Under the pieces are notes generated by a model that was given only the letters and a program-made list of their open reading frames with translations, searched no databases and was not told the origin of the DNA. The position numbers were made by a program, and so were the translations under genes. Of a stretch of DNA of 48,523 bases, positions 1 to 11,500 are shown piece after piece (the stretch's first letter is position 1; every line of letters begins with the position of its first letter). This DNA is from Lentzea aerocolonigenes. Its GTDB lineage: Bacteria; Actinomycetota; Actinomycetes; Mycobacteriales; Pseudonocardiaceae. The stretch lies in the NCBI RefSeq assembly GCF_000955955.1, contig NZ_JYJG01000145.1, positions 1 to 48,523 of the forward strand, in the 5' to 3' direction.

Positions 1-18
1 GTGCAAAGGTTGGGGCCT

Positions 19-40
19 ATCTTGGGCATACGCCCAAGAT
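19..40. promoter_or_regulatory. Inverted repeat upstream of the monooxygenase, probable repressor operator
   Basis: Two perfect 9-bp arms, ATCTTGGGC and GCCCAAGAT, are separated by ATAC and end 46 bp before the monooxygenase start. Size and position suit a TetR- or MarR-type operator. The MarR gene convergent with the monooxygenase is one candidate binder; a regulator encoded left of the window is another. The dyad is seen directly; its function is inferred. Confidence 0.5.
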
Positions 41-86
41 GAGGGTCGGGCGCACCTGTGTCGACGCGAAGCGTGGGGTGGTCTTG

Positions 87-1274
87 ATGAAGGCTGTCGT
101 GGTGGGGGCGGGGATCGCCGGTCTGGCCACGGCGTGGTGGCTGGAGCGGTCCGGGTGGGACGTGCAGGTGGTGGAGCGGGCACCGCGGTTTCGCACCGGC
201 GGGTACATGATCGATTTCTTCGGCCCGGGCTTCGAGGTGGCCCGCCGGATGGGACTGGTGCCCGCACTCGAGCGCTTTCGTGCGCCGATCTCGGATGTGA
301 CCTCGGTCGACGCGCAGGGTCGGGCCAAGAGCAAGCTCGACGCCACCGCTTACGAGACCGTGGCCAACGGGGGCATCAGCCTGTTGCGTGCCGATCTGGC
401 GCGGGTTCTGGCTGACGAGGTGATGGCGCCCGTCCAGTTCGGTGTCACGGTCGATGAGGTGGAGCAGACCGCCGCGGGCGTACTCGCCCGGCTCAGCGAC
501 GGAACCGTGGTGGAGGCAGATCTTCTGGTGGGTGCGGACGGCGTGCACTCGCGGGTTCGCGAGTTGGTCTTCGGGCCGTGGCAGGACTTCGTCCGCTATT
601 TGGGTTTTCACGCCGCTGCCTACTCGGTGGCCGAGCCGGAGCTGAGCGCCAGGATCGGTATGCGTTACCAGATGCTGACCTTGCCGAATCGGATGGTCGG
701 GTGCTACTCGGTGGGCGACGGCGGGTTGGCGACGTTGTTCCTGTACCGCGACGAACACTGGCAGCTTCCCGACCCTGAGCACGCGCTGACGGCGCGGTTC
801 GGCGACCTGGGTTGGGTGACGCCCGACCTGCTGCGGATCCAGCCGCCCGACCTGTATTTCGACCAGGTGTGCCAGGTGGAGATGACGAGCTGGCACCACG
901 GCCGGGTCGTTCTGGTGGGCGATGCGTGCGGTGCGGTGTCGCTGTTCGCCGGGCACGGCGCCTCGCTCGCGATGGCCGGCGCCTATGTCCTGGCTCAGGA
1001 ACTGTCCGCCACCGAGGACATGGTCGGCGCGTTGGAGCGGTACGAGGCACGGATGATGCCGGTGGTGACTCGTACACAGGCGTTCGGCAGAGGCTTCATC
1101 GAGTGGATGGCGCCGTCCTCGCGGTGGCGAATCGTGGCGCGGGACTGGCTGTTCCGCTTGTCCGGGCTTCCGGTCGTACGCCGCCTGCTCCGCGACTCGG
1201 TCACCCCGGACGCCGGCGCGGTGCTCGACCGGACCGAGCGTGGCGATCACCCGGCCTCACCGAGGCACGGATGA
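87..1274 (+). CDS. FAD-dependent monooxygenase (group A aromatic hydroxylase-like)
   Basis: A 395-residue flavoprotein of the PHBH-like family, which uses FAD and NAD(P)H to hydroxylate or epoxidise small substrates, often in catabolism or tailoring of natural products. The N-terminus is a Rossmann dinucleotide fold (VVVGAGIAGLATAWWLERSG, residues 4-23). The mid-protein motif GADGVHSRVR and the C-terminal FAD-ribityl motif GRVVLVGDACGAVS, followed by GHGASLAMAGAY, are characteristic of the family. The ATG at 87 was chosen because it lies just before the Rossmann strand and follows a GGGGTGG ribosome-binding site; an ATG at 39 would add 16 atypical residues and lies inside the upstream dyad. 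It converges on the MarR gene, whose stop is 5 bp away. Substrate cannot be deduced. Confidence 0.9.
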   Translation: MKAVVVGAGIAGLATAWWLERSGWDVQVVERAPRFRTGGYMIDFFGPGFEVARRMGLVPALERFRAPISDVTSVDAQGRAKSKLDATAYETVANGGISLLRADLARVLADEVMAPVQFGVTVDEVEQTAAGVLARLSDGTVVEADLLVGADGVHSRVRELVFGPWQDFVRYLGFHAAAYSVAEPELSARIGMRYQMLTLPNRMVGCYSVGDGGLATLFLYRDEHWQLPDPEHALTARFGDLGWVTPDLLRIQPPDLYFDQVCQVEMTSWHHGRVVLVGDACGAVSLFAGHGASLAMAGAYVLAQELSATEDMVGALERYEARMMPVVTRTQAFGRGFIEWMAPSSRWRIVARDWLFRLSGLPVVRRLLRDSVTPDAGAVLDRTERGDHPASPRHG

Positions 1275-1279
1275 TCCGA

Positions 1280-1765
1280 TCAGATCCAGCCGAGGTTCTC
1301 ACCCGTGTCGACCGCGGGTTCGCCACCCGCCTCGGCGAACGCGACGAGCGCGTCCACGAGCCCTCGCCGATCGCGCTCCGGCATGCGCTGGACGATCTTG
1401 CCGATCGCCGTGCGCCGCCGCCGCGTGACGCTGCGGACGATCTTGCGTCCCGCTGGAGTCAGCTCGATGACGACCTCACGACGTGACGCCGGGTTCTGCT
1501 GGCGTGCCACCAGCTCGGAGCTGAACAGCCGATCGACCATTCTGGTCGCGGTGGACGGGTTGACGTCGAGGATCTCGGCAAGTGTCGTGAGCTTCATCGG
1601 CCCGCGGCTGTCGAGCACGACGAGCACGCGAAACTGGGGCAACGTGATCGCGTCGCCCACCGCCGCGATCGACTGGGCGGAGACGGCGACCAGCAGGCGG
1701 GACGCGGTGAGCACCGCGTCGGTGAGCACGTCGATGTCGGTCGCGTCGACCTTGGACCGAGTCAT
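1280..1765 (-). CDS. MarR family transcriptional regulator
   Basis: A 161-residue winged-helix regulator. The core LPQFRVLVVLDSRGPMKLTTLAEIL, then DVNPSTATRMVDRLFSSELVARQ, is the classic MarR recognition-helix region, followed by the wing (SRREVVIELTPAGRKIV) and a C-terminal dimerisation helix. The ATG at 1765 is preferred; an in-frame TTG at 1783 would add six residues. A weak GTTG-N5-CAAC dyad lies over its own promoter at 1772-1784 and could be an autoregulatory site. It probably represses the neighbouring monooxygenase and/or a lost transporter gene upstream; this is inference from context. Confidence 0.88.
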   Translation of the reverse strand: MTRSKVDATDIDVLTDAVLTASRLLVAVSAQSIAAVGDAITLPQFRVLVVLDSRGPMKLTTLAEILDVNPSTATRMVDRLFSSELVARQQNPASRREVVIELTPAGRKIVRSVTRRRRTAIGKIVQRMPERDRRGLVDALVAFAEAGGEPAVDTGENLGWI

Positions 1766-1811
1766 GTTCTTGTTGTACCTCAACTGCAGGGCGAATCACG
1801 CCTGACCCGGC

Positions 1812-1913
1812 TCAACGGCGGCTGATGCCGAACAACATCACTGTCGCCGGCACAGCCGCCGCGCACAGGACGATGGCCGCCGGCACCATCCAGGAAACGT
1901 CATAACGGTTGAG
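1812..1913 (-). pseudogene. Possible C-terminal relic of a membrane transporter
   Basis: On the minus strand, just upstream of the MarR gene, a stretch reads as one hydrophobic helix (WMVPAAIVLCAAAVPATVM) followed by a short basic tail and a stop. MarR genes often follow an MFS transporter gene, so this could be the end of one whose body was lost to the adjacent transposase insertion. The upstream part of the reading frame is not protein-like. Weakly supported. Confidence 0.25.
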
Positions 1914-2000
1914 CCGACGCGGTCTGCCGCGGCTGGCTGAGTGTAGTCCGCTGGCCGGGCAGCGCCAGTACGTCTCGCCGCCATCCACTACGCCAGCCGA

Positions 2001-2195
2001 CGTGTTTGGATACTCGGCGCCACCGCACACCCCACCCACGTATGGGTCGGTCAGGCCATCCGCAACTTGCTCATGGATCTCGAGGACATCGGATACGCCG
2101 CACGGATCAGGTTCCTCATCCGTGATCGAGACGCCAAATATCCCGCGTTGATCGACGACGTCCTGAGCTGCGCCATGCAGAAAACCTGCAAGTGA
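2001..2195 (+). pseudogene. Relic of an integrase-core (rve/DDE) transposase
   Basis: In this frame the DNA reads VWILGATAHPTHVWVGQAIR, then NLLMDLEDIGYAARIRFLIRD, then RDAKYPALIDDV before a stop. This is the central part of the DDE catalytic domain of a transposase/integrase. The same segment occurs in the broken transposase at 34.5-34.8 kb ([39 protein letters not shown]). Neither the N-terminal HTH nor the C-terminal catalytic region is present here, so this is a fragment only. Confidence 0.75.
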
Positions 2196-2325
2196 TTCAC
2201 ACCATCGGCCCCCCACCTTGGCACGGGCGATCCACCTGCCATCACCGCGGCCGATTTCCGAGCAATGCTCATCAGCGGGGCCGCGTGTAGCCATCCTGTA
2301 GAAGGGTTGGGGAAACATCGCGACC

Positions 2326-2457
2326 ATGCTGAGAAGCGCACTGATCCTCCTGATCACCGCCGTGTGCGCAGCGCTGGTGCCCGTACCGGCCCGAGCTGCT
2401 CCCGCACCCGGTGTACGCGAGCTACTCCAATCCGGTCCGCACCAACGGGCGCGTTGA
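2326..2457 (+). pseudogene. Truncated secreted-protein 5' fragment (signal peptide, then frameshift)
   Basis: A 43-codon frame starts with a convincing signal peptide: MLRSALI, a hydrophobic core LLITAVCAALVP, and a VPARAAPAP cleavage region. After about 30 codons the frame loses protein character and stops. The +1 frame from 2411 continues as VYASYSNPVRTNGRVDAKAT, which looks coding. The simplest reading is a secreted protein gene broken by a frameshift and then truncated before the Rhs gene. The parent family is not recognised. Confidence 0.35.
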
Positions 2458-2581
2458 CGCGAAAGCCACCGTCGAACGGCTGAAGGGCCGTCGCGGCGCT
2501 CTACGCGAGCTGAACCGAGTATCCGCGCCCTGCCGCGCAGGGTTCCAACGAGATGAGTCCGTCGAGGTGGGGGCGATCGTG

Positions 2582-5500
2582 GTGAGGCGATTCAGTGCTG
2601 TCCGTGTCCGGCGGTCCAAGTCGTTGCGGGCGGTGGCGCTCGGTCTGACGGTGGTGCTGCTGAGCAGCATCGGCGCGGATGCACGGCTGGGCGGTGGTGG
2701 AAACGGCCACCAGCCCGTCGCGGCACCGCAACAGCGGTGGGGCACCGCTGCCGGTCTGCCACACCTGGCCGGCGGCTCGCCCAACAAATCCCTCCCCACG
2801 ACGGAACGCGGCCGCCACCCCCGCCTGGCGGGCGTGGCTGAGCCCGCGAACATCGCTTCGGTGGAGGCGGGGCCCAGCCAGGCGCGCACCGGTTTCGACC
2901 GGGCCGGCAGCAAGGAGATCCTGGGCGCGCGGGACGCCTTCGAGAAGGTGTACTCAAATGCCGACGGCACCGAGACCACGGAGCTGTCGGCGACGCCGGT
3001 CCACTACCGGGGCGCGGACGGGGCCTGGAAGCCGATCAACACGACCGTGGTGCCGGGCGTCAACGGAGACTGGCGCAACATCACCAACACCGTCGCGCTC
3101 CAGTTCGCCGCACGCGCGGACAGCCCGGAACTGGTCCGGGTGGGGGTCGAGGGGGATCACTCGATCGCTTACGGGCTCGCCGGCGCCACCTCGGTGCGCG
3201 CCAAGGTGCAGGGTTCGACGGTCACCTACGGCGGTGTCCGGCCCGGTGTCGACATGCGGCTCGACGTCCAGCCAGGTGGCGTGAAGGAAACCCTCGTTCT
3301 GCAAGGGAAACCGGCGGACAACACGTTCACGTTCCCGCTGCGGCTCAGCGGGCTCCGTGCGGCCGTCGTCAACGGCGAGGTGGTGTTCGCGGATGCCGCC
3401 GGAACCACCCGTGCGGTCATCCCGCGCGGTGACCTCACCGACGCGGCCGGGGTGCGTTCGACCGCAGTCGGTTACGAGCTCGTGGACGGCGCGCTGCGCG
3501 TGACCGCGGACCGCGACTGGCTGGCCGATCCCGCCCGCAAGTACCCCGTGGAGCTCGACCCGACGGTAGGTCCGCCGCTCAACTCCGGTGCCGCCGACGG
3601 CGCCATGTACGTACGCGGCGCCGAGTCGGTGCCCGGCACGGCCCAGCTCCAGGTCGGCAAGGTCGACGGCGTCTCCACGGCGTCGTACGTCGCGTTCGGC
3701 AGCCTGGTGAACAGCCTGAAGTTCGAGACGATCTACGGCGCCCAGCTCCTGGTCGGCAGCTACTTCGCGAACTCCTGCCGGGCCCGTGCGGTGACCGTGC
3801 ACCCGGTGACCCAGGCGTGGACGCCCAGCGGCAGCTACTCCTTCCCCGGACCGGGCGTCGGCGCGGCGCTCGGGTCGAAGTCGTTCGCGCACGGGTTCGT
3901 CGCGGAAGGACAGTCCACTTCGGCCTGTCCGCCGGCGGCCGAGCTGATCGACCTCGGCTCCGGCGGCGTCGACCTCGTGCAGGGGTGGGTGAACGGCACC
4001 ACCCCGAACAACGGTCTCTCGCTGCGCGCGGACGTCTCGGACCCGTTGAGCGGCAAGAGGCTCACCGGTACCGCCACCGACAACCCGCCGCGCCTCTACG
4101 TCACCCACAGCCCGTACAACGCGACCTACGCCCTGCCGAAGCCGGTGCCGGACCCGCCGGTGCTGCAGAACCAGGACGGGAAGGTCAAGTTCACCGTCAC
4201 CAACCGCGGCGCCAAGGAGTGGACGGCGGGGCAGTACTACCTCGCCTACCGCGTGTACAACGCGAAGACCGGTGCCGCGATCGGCCAGCAGCGGTCCGCG
4301 AGCCTGCCCGGCACCATCGCGCGCGGCGCGAGCGTGACCGTCGACGCCACCATCAAGGCGTTGCCGCCCGGCTCATACTTCGTGGACTTCTCGATGGTCG
4401 GCCCCGGCGGTGTCTTCTTCACCGACCACCTGGTGACGCCGCTGCGGCTCAGCCTGCGGGTCGTCGACATCCCGCCGGTGGTGCAGGAGCTCTACCCGCC
4501 CAACGGTTACCGCGCGCCGACCCTGACACCGACGTTGTGGGGCCGGGCGCTCGACATCGACGCGCCGCCGGGCAGCTCGTTGTCGTTCAAGTTCGAGGTG
4601 TGCGAGGCGAACTCCGCCGGCAACCCGGTGAACTGCTTCGACTCCGGCTACCAGAGCGCGCAAGCGTGGGCACCGCCCGCGGCGAAGCTGGCGTGGGCGA
4701 AGTCGTACCTGTGGCGGGTGTTCGTCAAGGACGCGGCCAACGAGGTGACGTCGTCGCGGTCGACCGTGCTCACCGAGGTGCCGCAGCCGGAGATCACCTC
4801 GCACCTCGCGGGAGCGTCGAAGGGCGCGGACGACCAGGACTTCGACGGCCAGTCCGGGAACGTGACGACCGCGGCGGTGGACGCCTCGGCCGCGACCGTC
4901 GGTCCCGACCTCTCGGTAGCGCGCACCTACAACAGCACCGACCCGCGTCGTGACGGCCTGTTCGGTGCCGGCTGGACCAGCCGGTTCGACATGCGTCTGG
5001 TGCCTGACGACGACGGCTCTGGCAACGTCGTCGTCACCTACGCGGACGGCCAGACGGTGCGGTACGGCCGCAATCCCGACGGCACCTACGCGCCGGGGCG
5101 CGGACGGACGGCCGTGCTGACCGCGGCCGCCGGTGCCTGGACGCTCGACGACCGCTCCGGCACGCTGTACTCGTTCTCGTCCAGCGGGCGGCTCACCCGC
5201 ATCACCGACAACGCCGGTCGCGCCCTGGTCCTGACCTACAGCAACACCGACGGCAAGCTCGCCAAGGCCCAGGTCTCCACCAGCCAGACGAACACCGCCG
5301 GTCGTGCGCTGCGCTTCACGTGGACGGGCGCGCACGTCACCGCGGTCACGACGGACTTGAACACGGTGTGGAAGTACACCTACACCGGAGACACGCTCAC
5401 GTCGGTGTGCGCACCGGACAACAGTTGCACCCGCTACACGTACGGCCAGGGATCTCATTACCGCACGGCGGTGCTCGACGACCGGCCTGACTCCTATTGG

Positions 5501-8500
5501 CGGCTGGGCGAGGCGCAGGGCACGGCGGCCGGCAGCGAGATGGCCGTCAACCTCGGCAAGGACGCCGGCACCCACGTGGGCGTGATGCTGGGCTCGCCCG
5601 GCGCGGTGGCGGGGTCGGCGGGAACCGCGGCCGCGTTCAACGGCACGTCGTCCCGGATCGACCTGCCGAAGGGCGCGTTGAAGAAGAGCAGGGACAGCGC
5701 GGTCGAGCTGTGGTTCAAGGCGAGCCCGACCGGCACCGGCGGACCGTTGCTCGGCTACCAGGACAAGGCGTTCGACAGCCCACCCGGCCGGGGCGTCCCG
5801 ATCCTGTACGTGGGCACCGACGGCAAGCTGCGCGGCCAGTTCGGTGCGACGGCCATCGCGCCGCTCGCGTCGTCCGGCACGGTCAACGACGGCCGCTGGC
5901 ACCACGCCGTGCTGTCGCAGATGGGGACCACCCAGACGCTGTACCTCGACGGCGTGCAGGCGGCCCAGGCCACCGGCGTGACGATCGACCATTCCTTGCT
6001 GACGTTCAACCAGGTCGGCGCCGCGACCGCGACCGGCACGTGGCCGGAGTGGGGGAGCGCGGGCAAGCGGTTCTTCACCGGCACGATCGACGAGGTCGCC
6101 GTCTACGCGCACCCGCTGGGCGCCGCCGCCGTCGCCGCACACCACCGGTACGGCAGCGGCTCGGCCGACCAGCTCACCAAGATCACGATGCCGAGCGGTG
6201 CCCAGGCCGCGGCCGCGACCTACGACACCGTGCTCGACCGCGTGGCCACCTACACCGACCGCGACGGCGGCACGTGGAAGATCGGCGCGCCACTGGTGTT
6301 CGGCGACGACACCGACCTGCGCCGGACCGTCCAGGTCCGCGATCCGGCCAACCGGCCGCGTCTCTACGAGTACGACGCGCTCTCGGGTCTGCTGCTGCGG
6401 GCCGGCCTGCCGCTGGGCTTGGAGCTCCGCGACGAGGACCGGCCGGGTTCGGCGCCGCCGGAGCCGACGCCGGTGGAGAAGTGCGAGAAGCCCGACCCGG
6501 CCGATCCCTCGTTCTGCACGGTGATCCCCGGCGACGCGGGCGGGCCGGTGTTCGAGACGCAGCCCACCGGTGGCCTGGCGATCCGCACCTACCAGTACGA
6601 CCAGGCCGGCAACCTCTCCGTGGCCACCAACGAGAACGGCGACTCCGTCGCCTTGACCTACGACGGTCAGGGCCACGCGGTGTCGACGAGGACCTGCCAG
6701 TCCGCCGGGGTGTGCCACACCAGCTACACCACCTACCCGGCGGCCGCGCCGGATCCGTCCGACCCGCGCAACGACCTGCCGCTGGAGACCCGCGACGGCC
6801 GGTCGGCGAGCGCCACCGACACCACGTTCAGGACGAGCTACACGTACTCGCCCAACGGAAACCTGACCAGCAAGACGACTCCGGACGGCAACGTCGTGCG
6901 CAGCACGTACACGGTCGGCGCCGAGTCGGCCGTCGGCGGCGGGGTGGTGCCCGCCGGGCTACCGCTGACGAGCACTGACGCCCGCGGCAAGGTGACCAGG
7001 TTTTCCTACTACGCCAACGGTGACCTGGCGAAGCTCACCGAACCGTCGGGACTGGTGACGAGCTACACCTACGACGTGCTTGGTCGGCAGGTGAGCGAGA
7101 CAGAGGTTTCCGACGCATTCCCGGCCGGCCTGACCACCACGCTCGCCTACGACGCGATGTCCAGGCTCACCAACGTGACCGGGTCGGTGACCACGAACGC
7201 CGTCGACGGAACCCGGCACCAGCGCCGCACGGTCACGACCTATGACACCGACGGCAACGTCACCCAGGTCGACGACTCGGACGTGCTCGGCGGTGATGGC
7301 ACGCGCACGGTGAAGACCGAGTACGACGAGAGCGGCCGTCCCACCAAGGTCGTCGACCCCGAGGGCAACGAGACCACGACCGGCTACGACCGGCACGGCA
7401 ACCGCACGTCCACTGTGGACGCGAACGGGAACCGGTACGACTTCGCCTACACCGCGCGGAACATGATCGCGGAGATCAGGCTGCGGGCGTACACCGGTGA
7501 CACGAGCGGCGGCCTCACCGACGGATACCTGGTGCTGCACTCGTACTCGTACGACTTCGCCGGCCGTCAGGTCAGCGACACCGACGCGATGGGCCGCCGC
7601 ACCGAGTTCCAGTACACGGGCAACGACCTGCTGCGCAAAGCGGTGCTGAAGAACCTCCACAACCCCGACGGCGCGACCCGCGACTACGTCCTCTCCGACA
7701 TCACCTACGACGGCGCCGGCAACCCGATCAAGCAGATCTCGCACAACGGCGCCACCACCGTGACGTCGACCTACGACCGGCTGGGCAACCTGCTGACGTC
7801 CACGGAGGACCCGGACGGGCTGGCCAGGTCGACCACGCACACCTACGACGCCACCGGCAACGTCACTCGCACCAGCCGCAACGGCCGGGCGTCGAACGTG
7901 CCGTGGGCGATCTCCCCGGACCCCGAGGTCGTCGACCTCGCCTACGACGACAGCGGGAACGTGATCAGGCAGACCACGTCCACCGGTGACACGACGCTGG
8001 TCACCACGTCCGCGTACGACCAGCGGGGCAACCTCGTCGCAGACACCGACCCGCGCGGCAACGCGACCGGCGCGGATCCCGCCGCGTACACGACGAACTA
8101 CACCTACGACGAGTTCGGCCGCCAGACCGTGGTCACCGGTGCGCCGGTGAAGGCGGAGAACGGCGGCGCGGCGCAGACCGTGCGTCCTGTCGTGACGACC
8201 GGGTACAACACGTTCGGCGAACCCGTCGCGGTGAAGGACGAAACGGGTTCCATCGTGCGCACGGCCTACGACCGGCTGGGGCGTGCCGTGTCGCAGACCA
8301 AGCCCGCGTACACCCCACCGGGGGCGTCGACGCCCATCACGCCGGTGACCCGCACCAAGTACGACGGCCTGGGCAACGTCCTGGAGATCACCGACCCGCT
8401 CGGCAACGCGCAGCGGTTCGGCTACGACCAGCTCAACCGCCAGGTCACCCTGGACAAGCCGTTGGCGAACAACGGCGAACGGGCGATCTGGCGGTCCACC

Positions 8501-11500
8501 TACACCAGGACCGGTCAGCGACTGGCCACGACGGACCCGTTGGGGGGCAGGAGCGAGGCGACCTACGACGACCTCGACCGCGCGGTCACGCACACCAAGG
8601 TGGAGCGCTTCCCGCGGCTGGACAACCTGATCACGCGCCTCACCTACGACGACCGCGGTGCCGTCACGGCCACCACCGAGCCGTCCGGTGCGGTCTCCCG
8701 GAACGCCTTCGACACCCTCGGCCAGCTGATCCGCGAGACCGACGCCAGCGGTGTCGTCACGCAGTACGGCTACGACAAGTCCGGCCGTCCGGTCCGGGAG
8801 AGCGACGCGGCCGGCCGGACCAGCCAGACGAGCTACGACCGGATCGGGCGCGTGGCCGCCACGTCGGACCTGCGGCCGGACGGAACCACGGCCCGCATGG
8901 AACGCCTTTCCTACGACCTGGCCGGCAACCCGGCCTCCACTGTGGACGCGAAGGGTGTCGTCACGACCTTCGAGTTCGACGCGGCGAACCGGCTCGTCAC
9001 CCAGACCGAACCGGTGGCCGCGGGCTCGTCGATCACCACCTCGTTCGGCTACGACGCGGCGGACCGGCGGACGCGCTACACCGACGGCCGGGGCAACCCG
9101 ACCCACTTCACCTACAACGTCCTCGGCCTGCCAGAGTCGGTGATCGAGCCGCCGACGCCCGCACACTCGGCGGCCGCAGACCGGACCTGGACCGCGGTCT
9201 ACGACGCCGCGGGAGCGCAGGTGCGGACGATCATCCCCGGCGGCGTCTCGACGACGACCGTCTACGACGCGGCCGGACGCGTCACCCAGCGGTCAGGCAC
9301 CGGTGCCGCCGTCCCGACGGCGACGCAGAACCGGACGTACGACGCGATGGACCGGCTCACCTCCGCAGGCGGCAACACCTTCTCCTACAACGACCGGGGC
9401 CAGCCGCTGACGGCCCGCGGCCCGGCGGGGAGCGCTGATTTCTCCTACGACGCCGACGGCAACCTCACCTCGCGGACGGACGCGGCGGGCACGGCGACGT
9501 TCACCTACTCCAACGGACGCCTGAGCACCATGACCGACGGCCTCACCCGGGTCACCGAGTTCCTCGGCTACGACCTGACGGGCCGGCGCGCCAACATCGG
9601 CTACGGCGACGGGCGGGTGCGCACGTTCACCTACGACGACCTCGGCCGCCCGGACACGGACGTGCTGCGCAACTCGTCCGGTCAAAGCGTCGCCGCGATC
9701 GACTACGGCTACGACGACAACGACAACCTCACCAGCAAGACGACCAGCGGCTTCGCGGGTTCCGGCAGCAACACCTACGGCTACGACCTCGCCGGACGCC
9801 TGACCTCGTGGACGGCTGCGGGCGGGACCGTCTCGTACGGCTGGGACGCCTCGGGCAACCGGGTTTCGGCGGGCACGACCACGTCCGTCTACGACGCCCG
9901 CAACCGGTTGGTGTCTTCTGGCGGGGTCGATTATGCCTACAGCGCACGGGGAACGCTCAACAGTGCCGGTACTCGGACGTACGGCTTCGACGCGTTCGAC
10001 CACAAGCTCGCCGACGGTTCTCTGACGTACACCTACGACGATCTCGACCGCCTGGTTTCCCGTGGCAGCACCAAGTTCTCGTATGCAGGCCTTGCCGCCA
10101 ACCCGGTCGCCGCCGGTGCCGAGAAGTTCGCGCGCGACCCGGACGGTGATCCGCTCGCGGTCGGCGACAGCCTCGTCGTCGCCGATGAGCACGGTGACGT
10201 CGTCGGCGGTTTCGGGGCGGCTGATGCTCTTGCCGCGCTGCCGGACTCGACGACGTACGACCCGTTCGGCCGCACCACGGCGTCGCAGGGCGATGACGGT
10301 TCCCTCGGCTACCAAGGCGATTGGACCGACCCGGACTCGGGTGCCGTGAGCATGGGCGCGCGCTGGTACGACCCGTCAACGGGGGCGTTCCAGTCGCGGG
10401 ACCAGGTGACCTACGCGGGCGGCGACTCGGCGCTCGCCAACCGGTACGCCTACGGGGCGGCGAACCCGCTGAAGCACGTGGACCCGGACGGGAACTGGCC
10501 GTGCGTCAGCTGGAAGTGCTTGAAGAACAAGGCGAACGAGGTCGTCAACGACGTCAAGCAGGGTGTCTCGAACGTCTTCAACACCGGCAAGAAGATCGTC
10601 AGGAAGGTCGTCAACGCCGGCAGGAAGATCGTCGGCAAGGTGGTCAACGGGATCAAGTCGGTGGTCAAGAAGGTCGGCAACGCCATCAAGAAGGGCATCA
10701 ACGAGTTCCGGCAGTTCGCTCGCGATCCGGGCGGCTACGTCAAGCAGAAGGCCAAGCAGTTCTGGGGCTATGCCAAGAAGAAGACGAAGCAGATGTCGGA
10801 GGCCCTGCGCAAGGCCAAGGCAGCCGCAGAGCAGAAAGCCCGCGCGATCGCCAAGAAGATCGCGGACCGCAAGATCACCAAGACGGCTCTGGCCGCCATC
10901 GAGAAGACCGTCAAGTCGGTGGTCCTGAAGACCAACACTCCGGTCAACGCGATCACGTGGCTGGGTGGTCAGCTGGTCAGGGGCACGGCGAGTGTGCTCA
11001 AGATGCCCAATGTCCCGGCCATGAACCTGGTCAACGACAAGGCTTCGGACGACTACGGCAAGAGCTTCCTCGAGAGGTTGCTGGACAGGATGGGGGAGGA
11101 CTTTCCAGAAGCCGTCAAAGGCTCCGCCGATGCTCTGGAGTGGGTCGCGGAGCAGCTGGCCGACCCGTTCGTCGACCGCGGGATGTGCGAGAACTGGTTC
11201 CACTGCGGCTGGGAGGGCGGCTGGCAGATCGGCACGCGCCTGACCGGCACCAGCGGGATCTCGAGCCTGATCGGTGCCAAGAAGGGCGGCAGCGGTGCCC
11301 CGGACTACGTGACCGTCGACATCGGCGAGATCCTGCCGTTCCCCGCGGGCGGCCGCAACAAGGGCAGCGGGCTCAGCGGGTCCCTCACCCTGACCCGCAA
11401 CGGTCAGCTCTCGGTCGGCGGCTCGCAGACGGTGGGAACACCGGGAGCCGGGGTCGGGGCCAGTTACGGCTGGTTCCTCAAGGAGAACATGACCGGTGCC

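Noticed and set aside
1812..2357. 181-codon minus-strand open frame as one gene
   Set aside because: Covers the transposase relic on the other strand and only its last 30 residues look like protein.
2411..2581. N-terminal extension of the Rhs protein
   Set aside because: It would bury the signal peptide; the first part belongs to a separate frameshifted relic.
4373..9166. Very long minus-strand open frames (780 and 735 codons) opposite the Rhs gene
   Set aside because: High-GC mirror frames of a long gene; composition is Arg/Gly/Val-rich with no motifs or ribosome-binding sites.
5050..10250. Repetitive DNA in the Rhs gene considered as CRISPR or satellite
   Set aside because: The periodicity comes from YD protein repeats; spacing is irregular and DNA units are not identical.
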